A stretch of DNA of 64,000 nt from Hyphochytrium catenoides (lineage: Eukaryota; Sar; Hyphochytriomycetes; Hyphochytriales; Hyphochytriaceae), in contig FLMG01000943.1 of NCBI GenBank assembly GCA_900088475.1, forward strand, positions 40,869 to 104,868. The letters are read 5' to 3'. Positions 1-10,732 of the stretch are shown in pieces. A program made the position numbers and the translations under genes. Numbering within the stretch: position 1 is the first letter of the stretch; the number at the start of each line of letters is the position of its first letter. The notes below the pieces were generated by a model. That model saw only the letters and a list, made by a program, of their open reading frames with translations. It was not told where the DNA came from and searched no databases.

Positions 1-189
1 TGCCTTGACAGTGGCTGTAGCAAGAAACAAGAAACACAATTGGGAGTCATGCCACTCACAACAAAGGGCTCTGTGACGTATGGAAGGGGTATCATTAGCT
101 TGAGGAGGAGAGAGTCCATGGTTCAGGCAGGAGGGCGCTCTATTGAGGCTCATCTTGAGTCCCTGGAAGTGAAATTACGTGGGAGATAA
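1..189 (+). CDS. Possible 3' end of a gene entering from the left edge
   Basis: Frame 1 is open from the first base to a TAA at 187-189, giving 62 residues that end in a basic helical stretch (SLRRRES...EAHLESLEVKLRGR). It has no start inside the window, so if real it is the C-terminal exon of a plus-strand gene lying mostly outside. No domain is recognised. An open frame of this length could arise by chance. Confidence 0.25.
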   Translation, partial: CLDSGCSKKQETQLGVMPLTTKGSVTYGRGIISLRRRESMVQAGGRSIEAHLESLEVKLRGR

Positions 190-1191
190 TGGACCTTGAA
201 GAGTTTGTAAGGGTGGTGGGTCTCGACCCTTCCTATCATCTTATCTCCTACACCATCGACGATTTGCCCATGAGCAACATCGTCACGTGTTCAGCGCTGA
301 GCAAGATGTGGGCCGCAGGACCCAGCTTAATCATGGAAGAACATATAGTGTGGAAGCCTTTCTGGAGTAAGTCTCATGGTGTTAATCGTACACCCATGCC
401 GAGGATATCAGGGAGAACATCTAGCACCTGGTCGAGAATAGTGCCAACCGGTCTGCGATGCCTCAATCAGCCGACAAAGAGCAGGTTGACGGGCATCATC
501 GCGCTTGCAAAACAAACTAAGCATTCGCAGAGCTCTTCACTGCCAAGGGATATGACGGCACACCGATCCAGAGTCCGGAGCGTTTGCATTATACATCTTG
601 AGCATAGTCCGACTTGGCCCTTTTGATCTTCCTTGTCACTGCATATTCATCAACAGGCATACCTTTGAGGTTCCATTTCCATCATTTCTAGAACTAAATA
701 GTGACGAGAGTGAGAGAATTTGTACTCTTTTATGGAAGATCTGGCCATCAGCGAAGCATACTAACGTTGACAGAGCTGCAATATGGCACTGTGGCACCTC
801 CACATCTTATGGCCTGGTAAAGGAATGTTATTCATAGATAACCATGAGTAAAGCGCCAGGTATATTCCCGATTGTTACTGTCGTAGGCTGACAGGTCGCG
901 AACACCGTCCAGAGCTCCTTGTTGGGAATGAGCATCCTATTTCACGACGCTTCTGGCGCTAAGTGCGGTCTTCATAACAATATGGATGTCAAGGCTATTA
1001 AATGGTCATCATCTGCTTTTTAAAATAAAAACAGCGTCCCGATCTGTGTTAATCGTTGTTACTTCAAGAGAAACCATTGGCGGGCCTGTCTGCATGCCCT
1101 CAGACCCTGTTTCTGCGTCTCTTGTACGCATATTATACCGCGAATACGCTTTCTATCAGCTCTCTACCTTCTGCGTAGCTCTGGTGGCATC

Positions 1192-2897
1192 TCAAACTGT
1201 GAGACTACGGCTCGCAGGCTTGAAGTAAACCCCCATTCCTTTCATAAACCTCTTCCGGTAGATCTCAGGAGCTGCAACCGTGCTCTCATGTAGCGTAACC
1301 GAAGTCTTTGTATGGCACTCCACCCGTTTCATCCAGTCATACCGTCTCAAATAGTCAATGATCCCAACCACCAGTCGTTGGTTTTCTAGGTCAAGAACGC
1401 CCATCTGTGAATGACATTGATAAGTAATTGAATGGATTCAAATAGAGGACATGAAGTGAAAGATGGTAAAGTGGGATAAACCTTAAAGATGATCAGAGGA
1501 AGCGGAGATGGGTTATGCACGTACATGATGATAACAAACAGAAGAGAAGCAAATTTTGCTTAGGGTGTAAGTCCTCTAAGCATCGGCGATCTCACCAGAG
1601 AGTAATCCATGACACCCATCGACATGAGAAAAGCTGTATCCCTAACGATTGTAGCCATGAGAATCTCGTAGTCGTCGACACTCAGATAGATCGGTCCACG
1701 GTCTAACAGATTCCCATCCTATTCACGTAATGGTCAGTGTGTATTCTCCGCAGCAGCTTAAACCTCTTGAACACAAGCGGCAGTGAAAAGGAACAGCACT
1801 TTATGGTTGTATTTAAGGCATATCACCTGCAGCACCATGACTGGCTGATCTTCGAGTATATTGGTTATCTGCATGTCTTGAACCATCTCTTCTGTGCTCG
1901 AAGTAACCTCCACTTTCCTTCTGCGCCCTAGTCCTTTCAGATCAAACCTCTGGGTAAACACGACACAAGGTTTAATAATGGGGAAGTAAAGTAGAAAAGG
2001 GCAACAGGCATGGGAGAAAGGGCATTATATATGAATAACAGGTAAAGGTCTGATACTGCTATCATATCATACCAGAGATCTGACTGAGCAGTTCCAGCCA
2101 ATCGACTCGATGACGATGAGGTGCGTCTTCTGCAACAACAAAAAATTTGAAAAGGCGAACGCGTGCTTTGTGAGCGTTAAAGACCTAACTTTTCATTAAA
2201 GACTGGTGGGTGAAGAGGTGAACTTGAAACCAAGTTTTAACCGAAGAGGAATATAAACTCAGACACACAGCGGCATGAGTAGTTATGCCCTAGGAGAAAG
2301 GACGCCCTGCATTACCTTCTGATCAAACATAGAGAAAGGGTTATCAACACTAACTCGGTACATTCCAATTACTCGTGCCAAAAGATTCTTCTGTGGTGGA
2401 TCGCTGTGAAGATTGTCTGCCAAGTACTGGAAGTAGTTCGGCAGCTGTCGAAGAAACATGCCAAATTCTAAACTGGAGACTCGCTTGATGAGAAATCTGC
2501 TATCGTAGCTCTAATGTGATTCGGAGAAAGGACATTCGTATGCGGTATCTTTCATACGTGGTATCTTCCTAAAGCCAACAGGTGTGCCTACCTTTGCAAA
2601 GCTCGCGCCGGATTTCCCTCCGGCTAGTTGAACGTCGTCACAGAGCGATAAGGACTCCAAGAAGTCCACGTTGCCGCACGTGATCTCTCTTAGCATGTGG
2701 AACTGGGACGGATAAAAGGCCTCAAACTGCTTGCGTGCAGTGACGTGGCCGGAAGGAGAATATACAATCGACGATTGTACAGTTAGTATTAAGAAGAAGA
2801 TTTTGCGTCGAGAAAGGAGGTGCTGGTACTCTTTCATCCTGAGATATCCAATTCGAAGGACAGTCAGCACCGCCTCGGTAGCAAAGACTGTTTGAAT
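1192..2897 (-). CDS. Phosphatidylinositol phosphate kinase, Fab1/PIKfyve-type catalytic domain
   Basis: Six exons join in phase into a PIPK catalytic domain: 2592-2897, 2316-2510, 2073-2129, 1827-1949, 1596-1718 and 1192-1404. All have lengths divisible by three and GT-AG borders. Visible landmarks in order are the glycine-rich GGKSGASFAK, the lysine strand DSRFLIKRVSSLE, the RFDLKG motif, MDYSL, and VVGIIDYLRRYDW followed by PEIYRKRFMKGMGVYF at the C-terminus. The IIDYLRxYxW ending and the KNLLARVIGMYR segment resemble Fab1/PIKfyve more than type I/II PIP kinases. That family phosphorylates PI3P to PI(3,5)P2 on endosomes or vacuoles; the substrate here is inferred. No FYVE or chaperonin-like domain is visible upstream. 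Another exon (2937-2998, reading DFSLVGSFYHYEAILKNDVK) splices in phase onto the first listed exon, so the protein is longer at its N-terminus and may continue into the DysF-PH exons. The true start is not resolved. Confidence 0.85.
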
Positions 2898-3005
2898 CTA
2901 GACGCATGAAAGCCAGTGTAACGCCGCGATACTAACCTTCACATCATTTTTAAGGATGGCTTCGTAATGGTAGAAAGAGCCCACCAATGAGAAGTCAGCT
3001 ACATG

Positions 3006-6000
3006 TTACTCCACGCAAACACAAAAAGAAGGGAAACTTACAGAGCCTTGTGGTAGAATGTTCTCCGCCAGATGCTCTAAGGACGCTTTCCTGAGTGTCT
3101 GAAGCTGGTAGAGGTCAACGGCCAACGGAAGTGTCAGCAAGAAGTAAGATCAGTTAAACAAGTCACGGGTATCCTCAAGAGTGGGAATCTTTCTCCCTCT
3201 TGTATAGTATTCTAGCCGACTTTAAATGGGATTCGTTTACGAAGTCGGAAACATGTGACAAAGAAGTGGGGTTTGAAATATAGGATGGAGAAAGTCACAT
3301 ACCAGGTGTAGGTGGACAGGAAGCGCCCTTCTCAGAATTAAAAGATCCACAGCTGTTGTCATCTTCTCTACGTTCACAGGGAGATATGTAAGACTTCGTA
3401 GGGCTGCAAGACTCACGGTAGCCTAAGAACTATACAAGGCGACGGCGAATGGACTAAGGTGATCGAGCAATGAAGGCGTAAGGAACAAAGGACTTCTTCC
3501 ACTTCTAAATGGCTAAGGAACAGATTTCAGACCAAGTAGCTGGTGCTACGAGAAGTAATGCCTACGTTTCGACAAAACTATTGCTCACGGCAACGGTGTC
3601 AGCTAGCTCTTCGTCGGTCAGCGGTCGTGGAAGGCTTGTCAAGAAGGAGACTAGTAGTTGTTGGCGATTCACATCATCCCCCCCAGTCTCAGGCAACGTA
3701 ACGTCTTCCTCTGCTTTTCTTCGCTTCAAATCGTTGCCTTGCGAGTGTCTTAACAAAGCGTTAACAATCACCGAGCCTAACTACTCATTCCACAGAGGAC
3801 AGAAAGATGAGTAGGAGAGTGGATGAGGTCAGTTGTCCATGCCTTTATCAGACGAGTGACCAAGAAGCAGACGGCCGCCAAGAGAGATATCAATATATTG
3901 AACAGTGCAACAGAGAGAGCTAGGTAAGACAACTCTTGCGCGCAAGAGTGAGGAAAGGAGTCGAACTGACCAAGTTTAATGGCATAAGATCAACCGCCTC
4001 TCCTCGTCACCACGCCAAGACTAACGGTTTTACTTACGTCGCCGATTCTAATGGCTGGCAGGGGCAAGTTATCTGGCTCTGTGCTCCGGTTGTCAAACTC
4101 GTAACCAATCCGCAGAGCGGCTGCAGCTTTCAGTAACACTTTAGGCCCACCCTCTTCAGCGACTGGAGGAGATCCAGACGGATAGGCTAGCCTAGCTGGG
4201 TCACTAGGGAGCCATAGTCCGAACTCTGCGCCACGTTCAGCAGGACCAAGAAATGTCAATTGTTCCTTGTAAACAAATCGCAGGAGTTAATTCATACATG
4301 CAGAACAATGGGTGGCAACTTAGTCTTGTATATATATATATAAAGGAATAGGACTTGTAGATCCGGGAAGAAAGGTGCTACGTGGCGTAAGAAATTGAAG
4401 TAAAGGAAAAAGGTTCTATCCGTGATTACCGGTTGAATAGGAAGCCAGAGGGATCATAAAATAAACAACATACAGAAGTTAAGGACTTCACTCCCTCAGC
4501 TTTGCTTGGAAGCAGGAGGACTTAACGGAGGTTGCATAGCGATTAGGCGCCGTGTAAGATACCAACAGCGTTAAGTTGCAACCTTTTACCGTGGAAGGAG
4601 GACAAAAGACAGTAGTAAGCTGTTTCTTGTTGCACCTACCGTGGAGGCTGTCTTTTTGTGACATGTGGCTGGCTGTACTTCACTGTCAAGAGTCCAAAAT
4701 TCCGGCGGGGTCGAACTTAATAGCATTCGACACCACGCGTCAACTTTTTGGTATAGGGCGCTTCGCGCTAGAGAGATCTTCAGTACTGGAGACTCCATTG
4801 AGAGGTCAAAATGTGCCAGAATGTTCCCTTTCACTACCTCTACTTCTTCCAAGAGACGCTAAGATAAACAAGTAAGAGTCAGCTACGCAGCTCAGACATG
4901 CCACGTAGTACCATATTAGGTTGATCCTCCCCTTTACCTCCAGGCTGTGCCTATGGGTACCTACTGCCGCCGAAGGGCAAGTCTTGCTGACTTGCTCCAA
5001 TGTCCTAATCAGAAGAATGGTCCTCGCCGCTACCTCTTTGCAGGTGGCCTCAGCCTGTTCGATGAAGGACATCGTCATATCCCTTCGACGATCCAAGACA
5101 TGAGGAGGACAAGGGTTTGAGCTAGGCGTAGAATGACAGTTAACATATCAGTCAACTATCTGAGCTCAAGAAGACAGGAATCTCAAATTACCACTCCTCC
5201 CCGCATAAGATGAGACCAAAATTGAGCGCATTTTGCGATGTGGGCGACGGCTCGCACTATAGGAAATGGCAAAGGATTAGCTGTGAGCTGACAAATGAGC
5301 TTTAGGAGCATGCCACTTACAAAGGTAAGGTCCACATCCTGAATCTTGGGAAGTCGCAGGCTGACAGCGACCTCATCATTTAGCTTGGCGACTTCCTCTA
5401 GCTTCGAAGCCCAGCTGTCTCGACTCTCCTCATCCTTGTATAGTGGCATGGCATTTGGGGGTTGCAATAAAGAAGAGAGGTTGGTCATGAATTAAGGCGA
5501 CAGGCGGCTTCAGGCCTAGGTAAAAAACCCGTTAGAAGAGGACACCTACCGTAGCAAAGACCGTTATCTTTCTATCCACGTTCACAATAGTAAAACCATA
5601 AGATAGCTGTTGCAAAATGGGTGTTAGATCGTAAATGACGGTTGAAGGAGCGGAAATAACAGACGTAAAAAGGTGATGTGGCTAATCGTTCCTGTCTAAT
5701 GGCAATACTGCCCCTAAGCAGTGAATGAAACTAGACAGGAGAAGAAGCAACAAGCGGGACGAAGATCTCAATGATAGAGCTTTTCCACCTCCTGTGATTG
5801 GGTGCCTCCTTGAGTCGCCGCCCCATTTAGCCGAACAATGACAGTTGAATAGTTGATAGGGATCTCTGCTTGCAGCAGGAGGTTATCGTCCGCTTTGAAG
5901 TCGGAAAATATCCCACTGTCTAGGAGCACGAAGTACCGCAACTTCAGCCGCTTAGTGATTTGGCCTTCCTCGTATAACCAGCCCTCCTAGTAGTGAAACA

Positions 6001-6733
6001 ATCGATCAGTTGACGTTAGCAAGGCGTCATCGACGACCGGAGGTGGCTAGATTGACGGCAATCAACCTTTAGGTAGGCTCCCTAGGCTGCGTCAGTTGAG
6101 CTCTTACAGCGCCTGCCATATTACGTCAAGTAAGGGATGGCCTCCCCCACACTAGCTCACCTTCACGAGGTTACCCTCAGGCAGTAGATTAATGAGCAAA
6201 GTTCTTTGTGTTTGCCTCAACTGCAAAGCTTGACTTTCGCCTATTGGCAGCCAGTTAGCGTGAAAGGAAATGTAAGCAGAATGTTCTATAGATGCTGGAT
6301 CCTTACTTAGTATCTGCCTTCCAGCGCTTGCGGTTGGCTCAGGCGTACCGGAGGGCTGTGTTAGCTCTCTAACCCGGATCCACCTTCGCCTCCTCCACAT
6401 ATGATATGGTTTCATGTTGTCGTTACTCTTGCCGCGAGCAAGATTTAGATTCATCCTCCCTACATTCAGGCCATAGCTCCAACCTTCATTGTCACAGTCG
6501 GTATATTGTTTGTCAATCGTCCAGCTTCCAGTCCATCGCCATCCAGGCTCAAGCTGAACCACACGGTCAAGATTTTCGGTCTGTGCAACTAGCAAACACC
6601 CCGCGCGGTTATAGAGAGACATGCTCTGTACGTCTAAGGACTGGGGGTTTCCCCATTGCTGTTGAAGAATATAGAACTTCTGCTGCTCGAAGAGCTCCTC
6701 CGTGACAGTTTCCATTCTGCCTTGTGCTTCCAT
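3006..6733 (-). CDS. DysF-PH domain protein with a likely membrane helix and helical repeat region
   Basis: Exon 1 (6161-6733) begins at a METxxxQGRME-like ATG and carries a dysferlin-type DysF domain: a GWRWTGSWTID motif, then DNEGWSYG, then RRRRWIRVREL. Exons 5789-5986, 5550-5606 and 5321-5434 form a PH domain: EGWLYEEGQ, LRYFVLL, YGFTIVNVDRKITVFAT, and the closing helix DEESRDSWASKLEEV. Further in-phase exons follow at 5192-5256, 4965-5082 (helical), 4640-4858 and 4038-4265. A hydrophobic segment near 3850-3930 (SVALFNILISLLAAVCFLV) looks like one transmembrane helix. Exons near 3562-3780, 3303-3422 and 3042-3104 read as amphipathic, ARM/HEAT-like helices. DysF domains occur in Pex30-like peroxins, TECPR1 and ferlins; PH domains bind phosphoinositides or proteins, so a membrane-adaptor role is inferred. 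Reading on past 3042 reaches a TAA at 3006-3008, a possible end. Otherwise it is the N-terminal part of the PIP kinase gene downstream. Confidence 0.65.
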
Positions 6734-7649
6734 AACTTCTTGAGGCCTTACTTCCTTCAACCCGGATTTGAGCCCTTGCTTCCTTCAACCGGATATGTGT
6801 CGCTCCTTGGTGCCGGCCCTTGTACTAATCTCGGCTCAGTATAGAACTAGTTAGCTGCATCTGGGCTCTCGAAAAGATGAGACTTGGTCCTCCTCTTCAA
6901 ACCACGCTACTCAGTCTTTTCTCCCAAACCCGACACTCCTAGGCCCTCATCCCGTCGGAACAGGGAAAAAGAGGTACTGATGTCCCCTCTCGAGAGCTGA
7001 GGACAGCGTTCGGTCACCAGCAGCAAATGCGACTTCCCATCTTATTAGATGCCGAACTGGATCTCGGGCCCTATTCCCTCTTGAGCATCGTTCATTGCAT
7101 CAACTCAATGATGGTGCAAAAGCTTGCTGATCTCTTCCTTTCTTCCCTGACACACCATGAGCAGAACAGGAGGAAGGTGAGAATCTGTCTGCATGCAAAA
7201 GCATAAGAACCGAAAAGTCTTGCAGACACCTGATCCTTCGCCCTCCTAAAAGTTCCAGCCCCATGTGAATGTTTACTTGGAAATCTATCAGTGAAGATAT
7301 TTAGGCAGATATTGCTATCACAATGTTTCTTTCAAAAATGACTGCCCACGTGTATCTTTCAATGGCTCTTAGTGGTTGGGACCAGTTGTTGCTTGCCGTC
7401 CCATCAGAATCGCTCGATCACCTGATGAGCCTTGAGCCATCATTGACAGTGCCAGCCATTTGAGTGTGGTCATGCCTCATGCCTGGGTCATCTTTAGCTC
7501 CCAGTGTGAAGCTCAATCAGACACACTGCGTTGCCAATAGATAGAACGACCTGCTTCTCATAGCTATAGAACGTGAGGTCAGGATCCGTGGGCTGTTGAA
7601 GCCAAGCTGCTTCCTTGTTAGAAGGTATGCCGAAGTATTGACTAAGGGA
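6734..7649. other. Divergent intergenic region between the DysF-PH gene and PRMT7
   Basis: About 0.9 kb separates the two divergent start codons, so it should hold both promoters and 5' UTRs. No conserved coding frame was seen. A short imperfect direct repeat (cttccttcaacc followed by ggat) occurs near 6750-6792. No TATA box or other core element is called. Confidence 0.4.
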
Positions 7650-10513
7650 ATGGCTGGAGGACGAAGAGGCCCAAAGCGGAGCACCAGATCTACCGCGCCC
7701 CCGCACGGTATGAGTGGTTCAGAAGTAGAAGCTAACTTCAGCCAAAGCAAAAGACGCCAAAGAGCGCATGGGGGGAAAGAGTCTCGTACCGAGGAGCTCA
7801 AAATTCAGGTGGAAGAAGTCGATTCAGTTGATGATGCCCAGGATGCCGACGATAACGAAGATACCGAAGTAAGCTATTCCATAGAGCAGGAGGACGAGGA
7901 AGAGGATGAGGACGAGGTCTTCAGAAAGTACGAGTGGCATTTTGACATGCTCAATGATCAGGAAAGGATCACAAAATTCAAGACTGCTGTCAGAGCTAAT
8001 ATTACAGCCCTTCAGAATGGCTTGCAGCGGCCTCCCAAAGTACTGGATATTGGCGCTGGCTCAGGACTGCTCAGCCTCATTGCTGCGGAGGCTGGGGCAC
8101 AAGAGGTCATTGCCGTAGAGGCAGACCCCACCCTTGCTGATATCGCAGCCCAAATCGTCACGGGAAGTAAGTTCAAGGACAAGATAAAGCTACATAACAC
8201 ACAGTCAACCGATCTTCGTTTGCCAGCCAGTTCGAGAAATCATAAAAGAAAAAGGAGGAAAAGCTCTGGAGAAGGAAGCCAAGGGGAGGAAACCCCACGG
8301 TCGGACCTTCTGGTATCAGAAGTGTTGGACTCCGGATTGCTAGGGGAACAGTGGCTGAGAACTCTGCGCGATGCCCTTGACCGCCTCCTCTACAGACCGT
8401 CGACTGTTCCATATCCGTCTTTGAGTTTAAGAGTAATACCTTACAGTGCCAGGGTTTACGGGCAGCTGGTTTCGTGCCCTGACAGCATATACATGCAACA
8501 TTTGTCAGTTGAGGCTCTTAGCTTAGAATTGCCTGCAAAGTACCAGACAGAAGCTTGCCCCGGACTTAGCTCTCCTGTTTATATGCATTGTCTGAGAATG
8601 ATTGAGGAGGGGAAAATGGACCTAGTCTCCCAGCCTTTCAAAGCTTTGGACTTTGATTTCACAGAACCGCCAGGTATGTTAGAGCTCACCTTTGCCATTG
8701 TGTTCTTATCCTTCTCTTCCCCAAATGTACACATGTGGTTAGCTGTCGTAACTAGACAGTCAGTAATGCCACCCTCAATCTTGACAGAGGTACCTTGCCA
8801 GTATTCAACCGACCTTTGTTCCGTCTTGTCTGCATGAGCACCATCTATTGCCTCTGCGGCTGCCCATTGAGACAGCGGCATCATTCCTGTCGGACGAAGC
8901 AATGCCGAAATCCTTCAGCGTCCTCTCCTATCATCGCTTGAATGCACTTTTCTCGTAACTCTCTATTTTGTATCTTCTGCGCTGCGGTCGGCTAAGTCCT
9001 CCGTTCTCGTCTAGGGCCTAGTGGTAGATATGCAAGGCTCACTGTCCCCCTCACCAAAAAAAACCAGACGGTTCACGGAGTTCTATTCTGGTGGGAGGTA
9101 GAGCTTAGTCCCCTCTGTCCTGCCATGTCTCTCTCCACTGCAATTGGTAAAAATGGCACCCGAGATCATTGGCGGCAGGCTTTGAGCATCTTCCACCGTC
9201 CTATAGTATGTGGCAAGGCCGAGCAACCTATCTCTTCTGTGGAGGTTCTCGTTGCACACAATGATGCGGAGATATGGTTCAATGGTATCCCCTCCGCCGT
9301 AGATGACTATGGGGGAGAAGAAAAAGGGAAGAAGTGGAGAAGAGGCGAAGCAGAGCCAGATTCTTTGGATAGTTACAGGTTATGTGATGGCGCCCCACCT
9401 ACGCCGGACTGCGAGTGTGGGCTTCACTCGGTGCTCAGCATGAGAAGACTGTGGCAGCTTAATGACGGAGTACGCAACCGGAGATTGAAAACCGCTTTGG
9501 GGGAAGCTCTAGCCCTTACGCCTCCTTCTTCTCTTTGTGTTGATGTTAGCGATGGATCTCTTTTAGCTCTCTACGCCTCTGATTTAGGAGCCAGCAAAAT
9601 CTTCACTGTCGAGAATTCAGACGGAGGGAGGGCAGTGTGGAAAAAGATAATTCGAGCCAACCCCACACTTTTGTCCACAATAACTGTCCTGAAGTCTTCT
9701 GAGCAACTGAAGAAGGGCGATAAGATCGGTCTATTGTTGAGCGAGCCCTACTACGAAGCCACAGAAAGTGGCTGGAGTCTGGAGCCTGCGCTTAACTTTT
9801 GGCATCAAAGAACTACGTTGGCCAACCAGTTACATAAGAACGTAAGGGACCTGCCGCCATGTAAAGAGAGTGATTTTAGGCCTGCTGCTATGCTGGCTAC
9901 TCAGGCGCACCGAATGCCGCATCTACCTACCACCTCCTTCTTACTTGCTGTCTATGCTTCTTCTATTCACATTGATTCCCTGATTTACCCATTTTCTTTC
10001 TCGCAGGTTGTCGTCTTTCCCGCTCGCGCCCGACTAATGGCAGCACTTCTAGAAGCAGATGGACTTTGGAACACAAGGAAGCCGCTGGCTTCAGTTGAAG
10101 GCTTTGACCACACTGCCTTTAATGTGTTACAATCCCTGCACACACACACATATTCACTTCCTTTATGGATGTATTCGCATCGTTTGCTCTCTGATCCTCA
10201 AGTGGTTGGCGATCTGGACTTCAGCTCACCTATGGAGGCGGGTAGACAGCAGTGTCAGCTGGCTGCAGCAAGAAGTGGACGCGTTCACGGAGCGGTATTA
10301 TGGCTGGAGTACCAATACGGCCCATCTGCCACTCTGTGTCCTCTTACGGGCAGTAAGTTTACAGGCAGAGGGTTCACCGAACCCTCACCCGATAATCAAG
10401 GAATCCATTTTTTGGACCAGCCAGAAGACGTGAAGGGAGGAGAGCTTTATGACGTCGTTTTTAGTCTCGATATAGAGATGGGAGAAGCACTAATTGGGAT
10501 TCAGCGAGCGTAG
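7650..10513 (+). CDS. PRMT7: Protein arginine N-methyltransferase 7 (PRMT7)
   Basis: This is a duplicated methyltransferase typical of PRMT7, which makes monomethylarginine from S-adenosylmethionine. The first domain has motif I VLDIGAGSGLLSL, the acidic VEADP strand, and the double-E loop SEVLDSGLLGE (same spacing as AEIFDTELIGE in animal PRMT7). The first repeat ends with VHGVLFWWE...THW-type sequence (DHWRQAL) around 9068-9180. The second, degenerate copy contains SVLSMRRLWQLND, CVDVSDGSLLAL and SEPYYEA. An intron of 165 bp (9841-10005) is a multiple of three without a stop, so the frame runs through it, but homology continues directly from ANQLHKN to VVVFPARARL. C-terminal landmarks are EGFDHTAFN, PLWMYSHRLLSDPQ and AVLWLEY. 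The N-terminus (about 90 residues) is acidic and likely disordered. The start at 7650 (MAGGRRG) is chosen because homology begins later; 7596 is an in-frame alternative. The join between 8673 and about 9068 is not fully resolved. Confidence 0.9.
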
Positions 10514-10732
10514 ATGGCAAGATTGTGCCCACTCTAGCATCAAGAGAAGATCCTACGGAGAGAGACCACTTTCACATTACTCTTTGACGCGGGTTTAAGA
10601 ATTATTATAGCTTACTTATGAGACTCCGGACTCTTCTTAGTTCCACAGCCGACTCCGGAATAAGACATCTCGTCTTCTCTTATATGATAAGTCTAGAATG
10701 AGTGGCACGAGCACAGTGGGAATGGTAACAGA

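Noticed and set aside
189..626. 145-aa plus-strand open frame beginning MDLEEFVRVV
   Set aside because: No recognisable domain, composition drifts, and no splice partners; it may be chance or 3' UTR of a gene at the left edge.
4328..4342. TA dinucleotide run
   Set aside because: Short microsatellite in an intron with no sign of function.
8784..8837. Continuation of the first PRMT7 frame to a stop at 8835-8837
   Set aside because: The frame runs through a GTATGT donor at 8674; homology to PRMT7 stops at FDFTEPP and resumes near 9068, so the tail is intron or an alternative frame.
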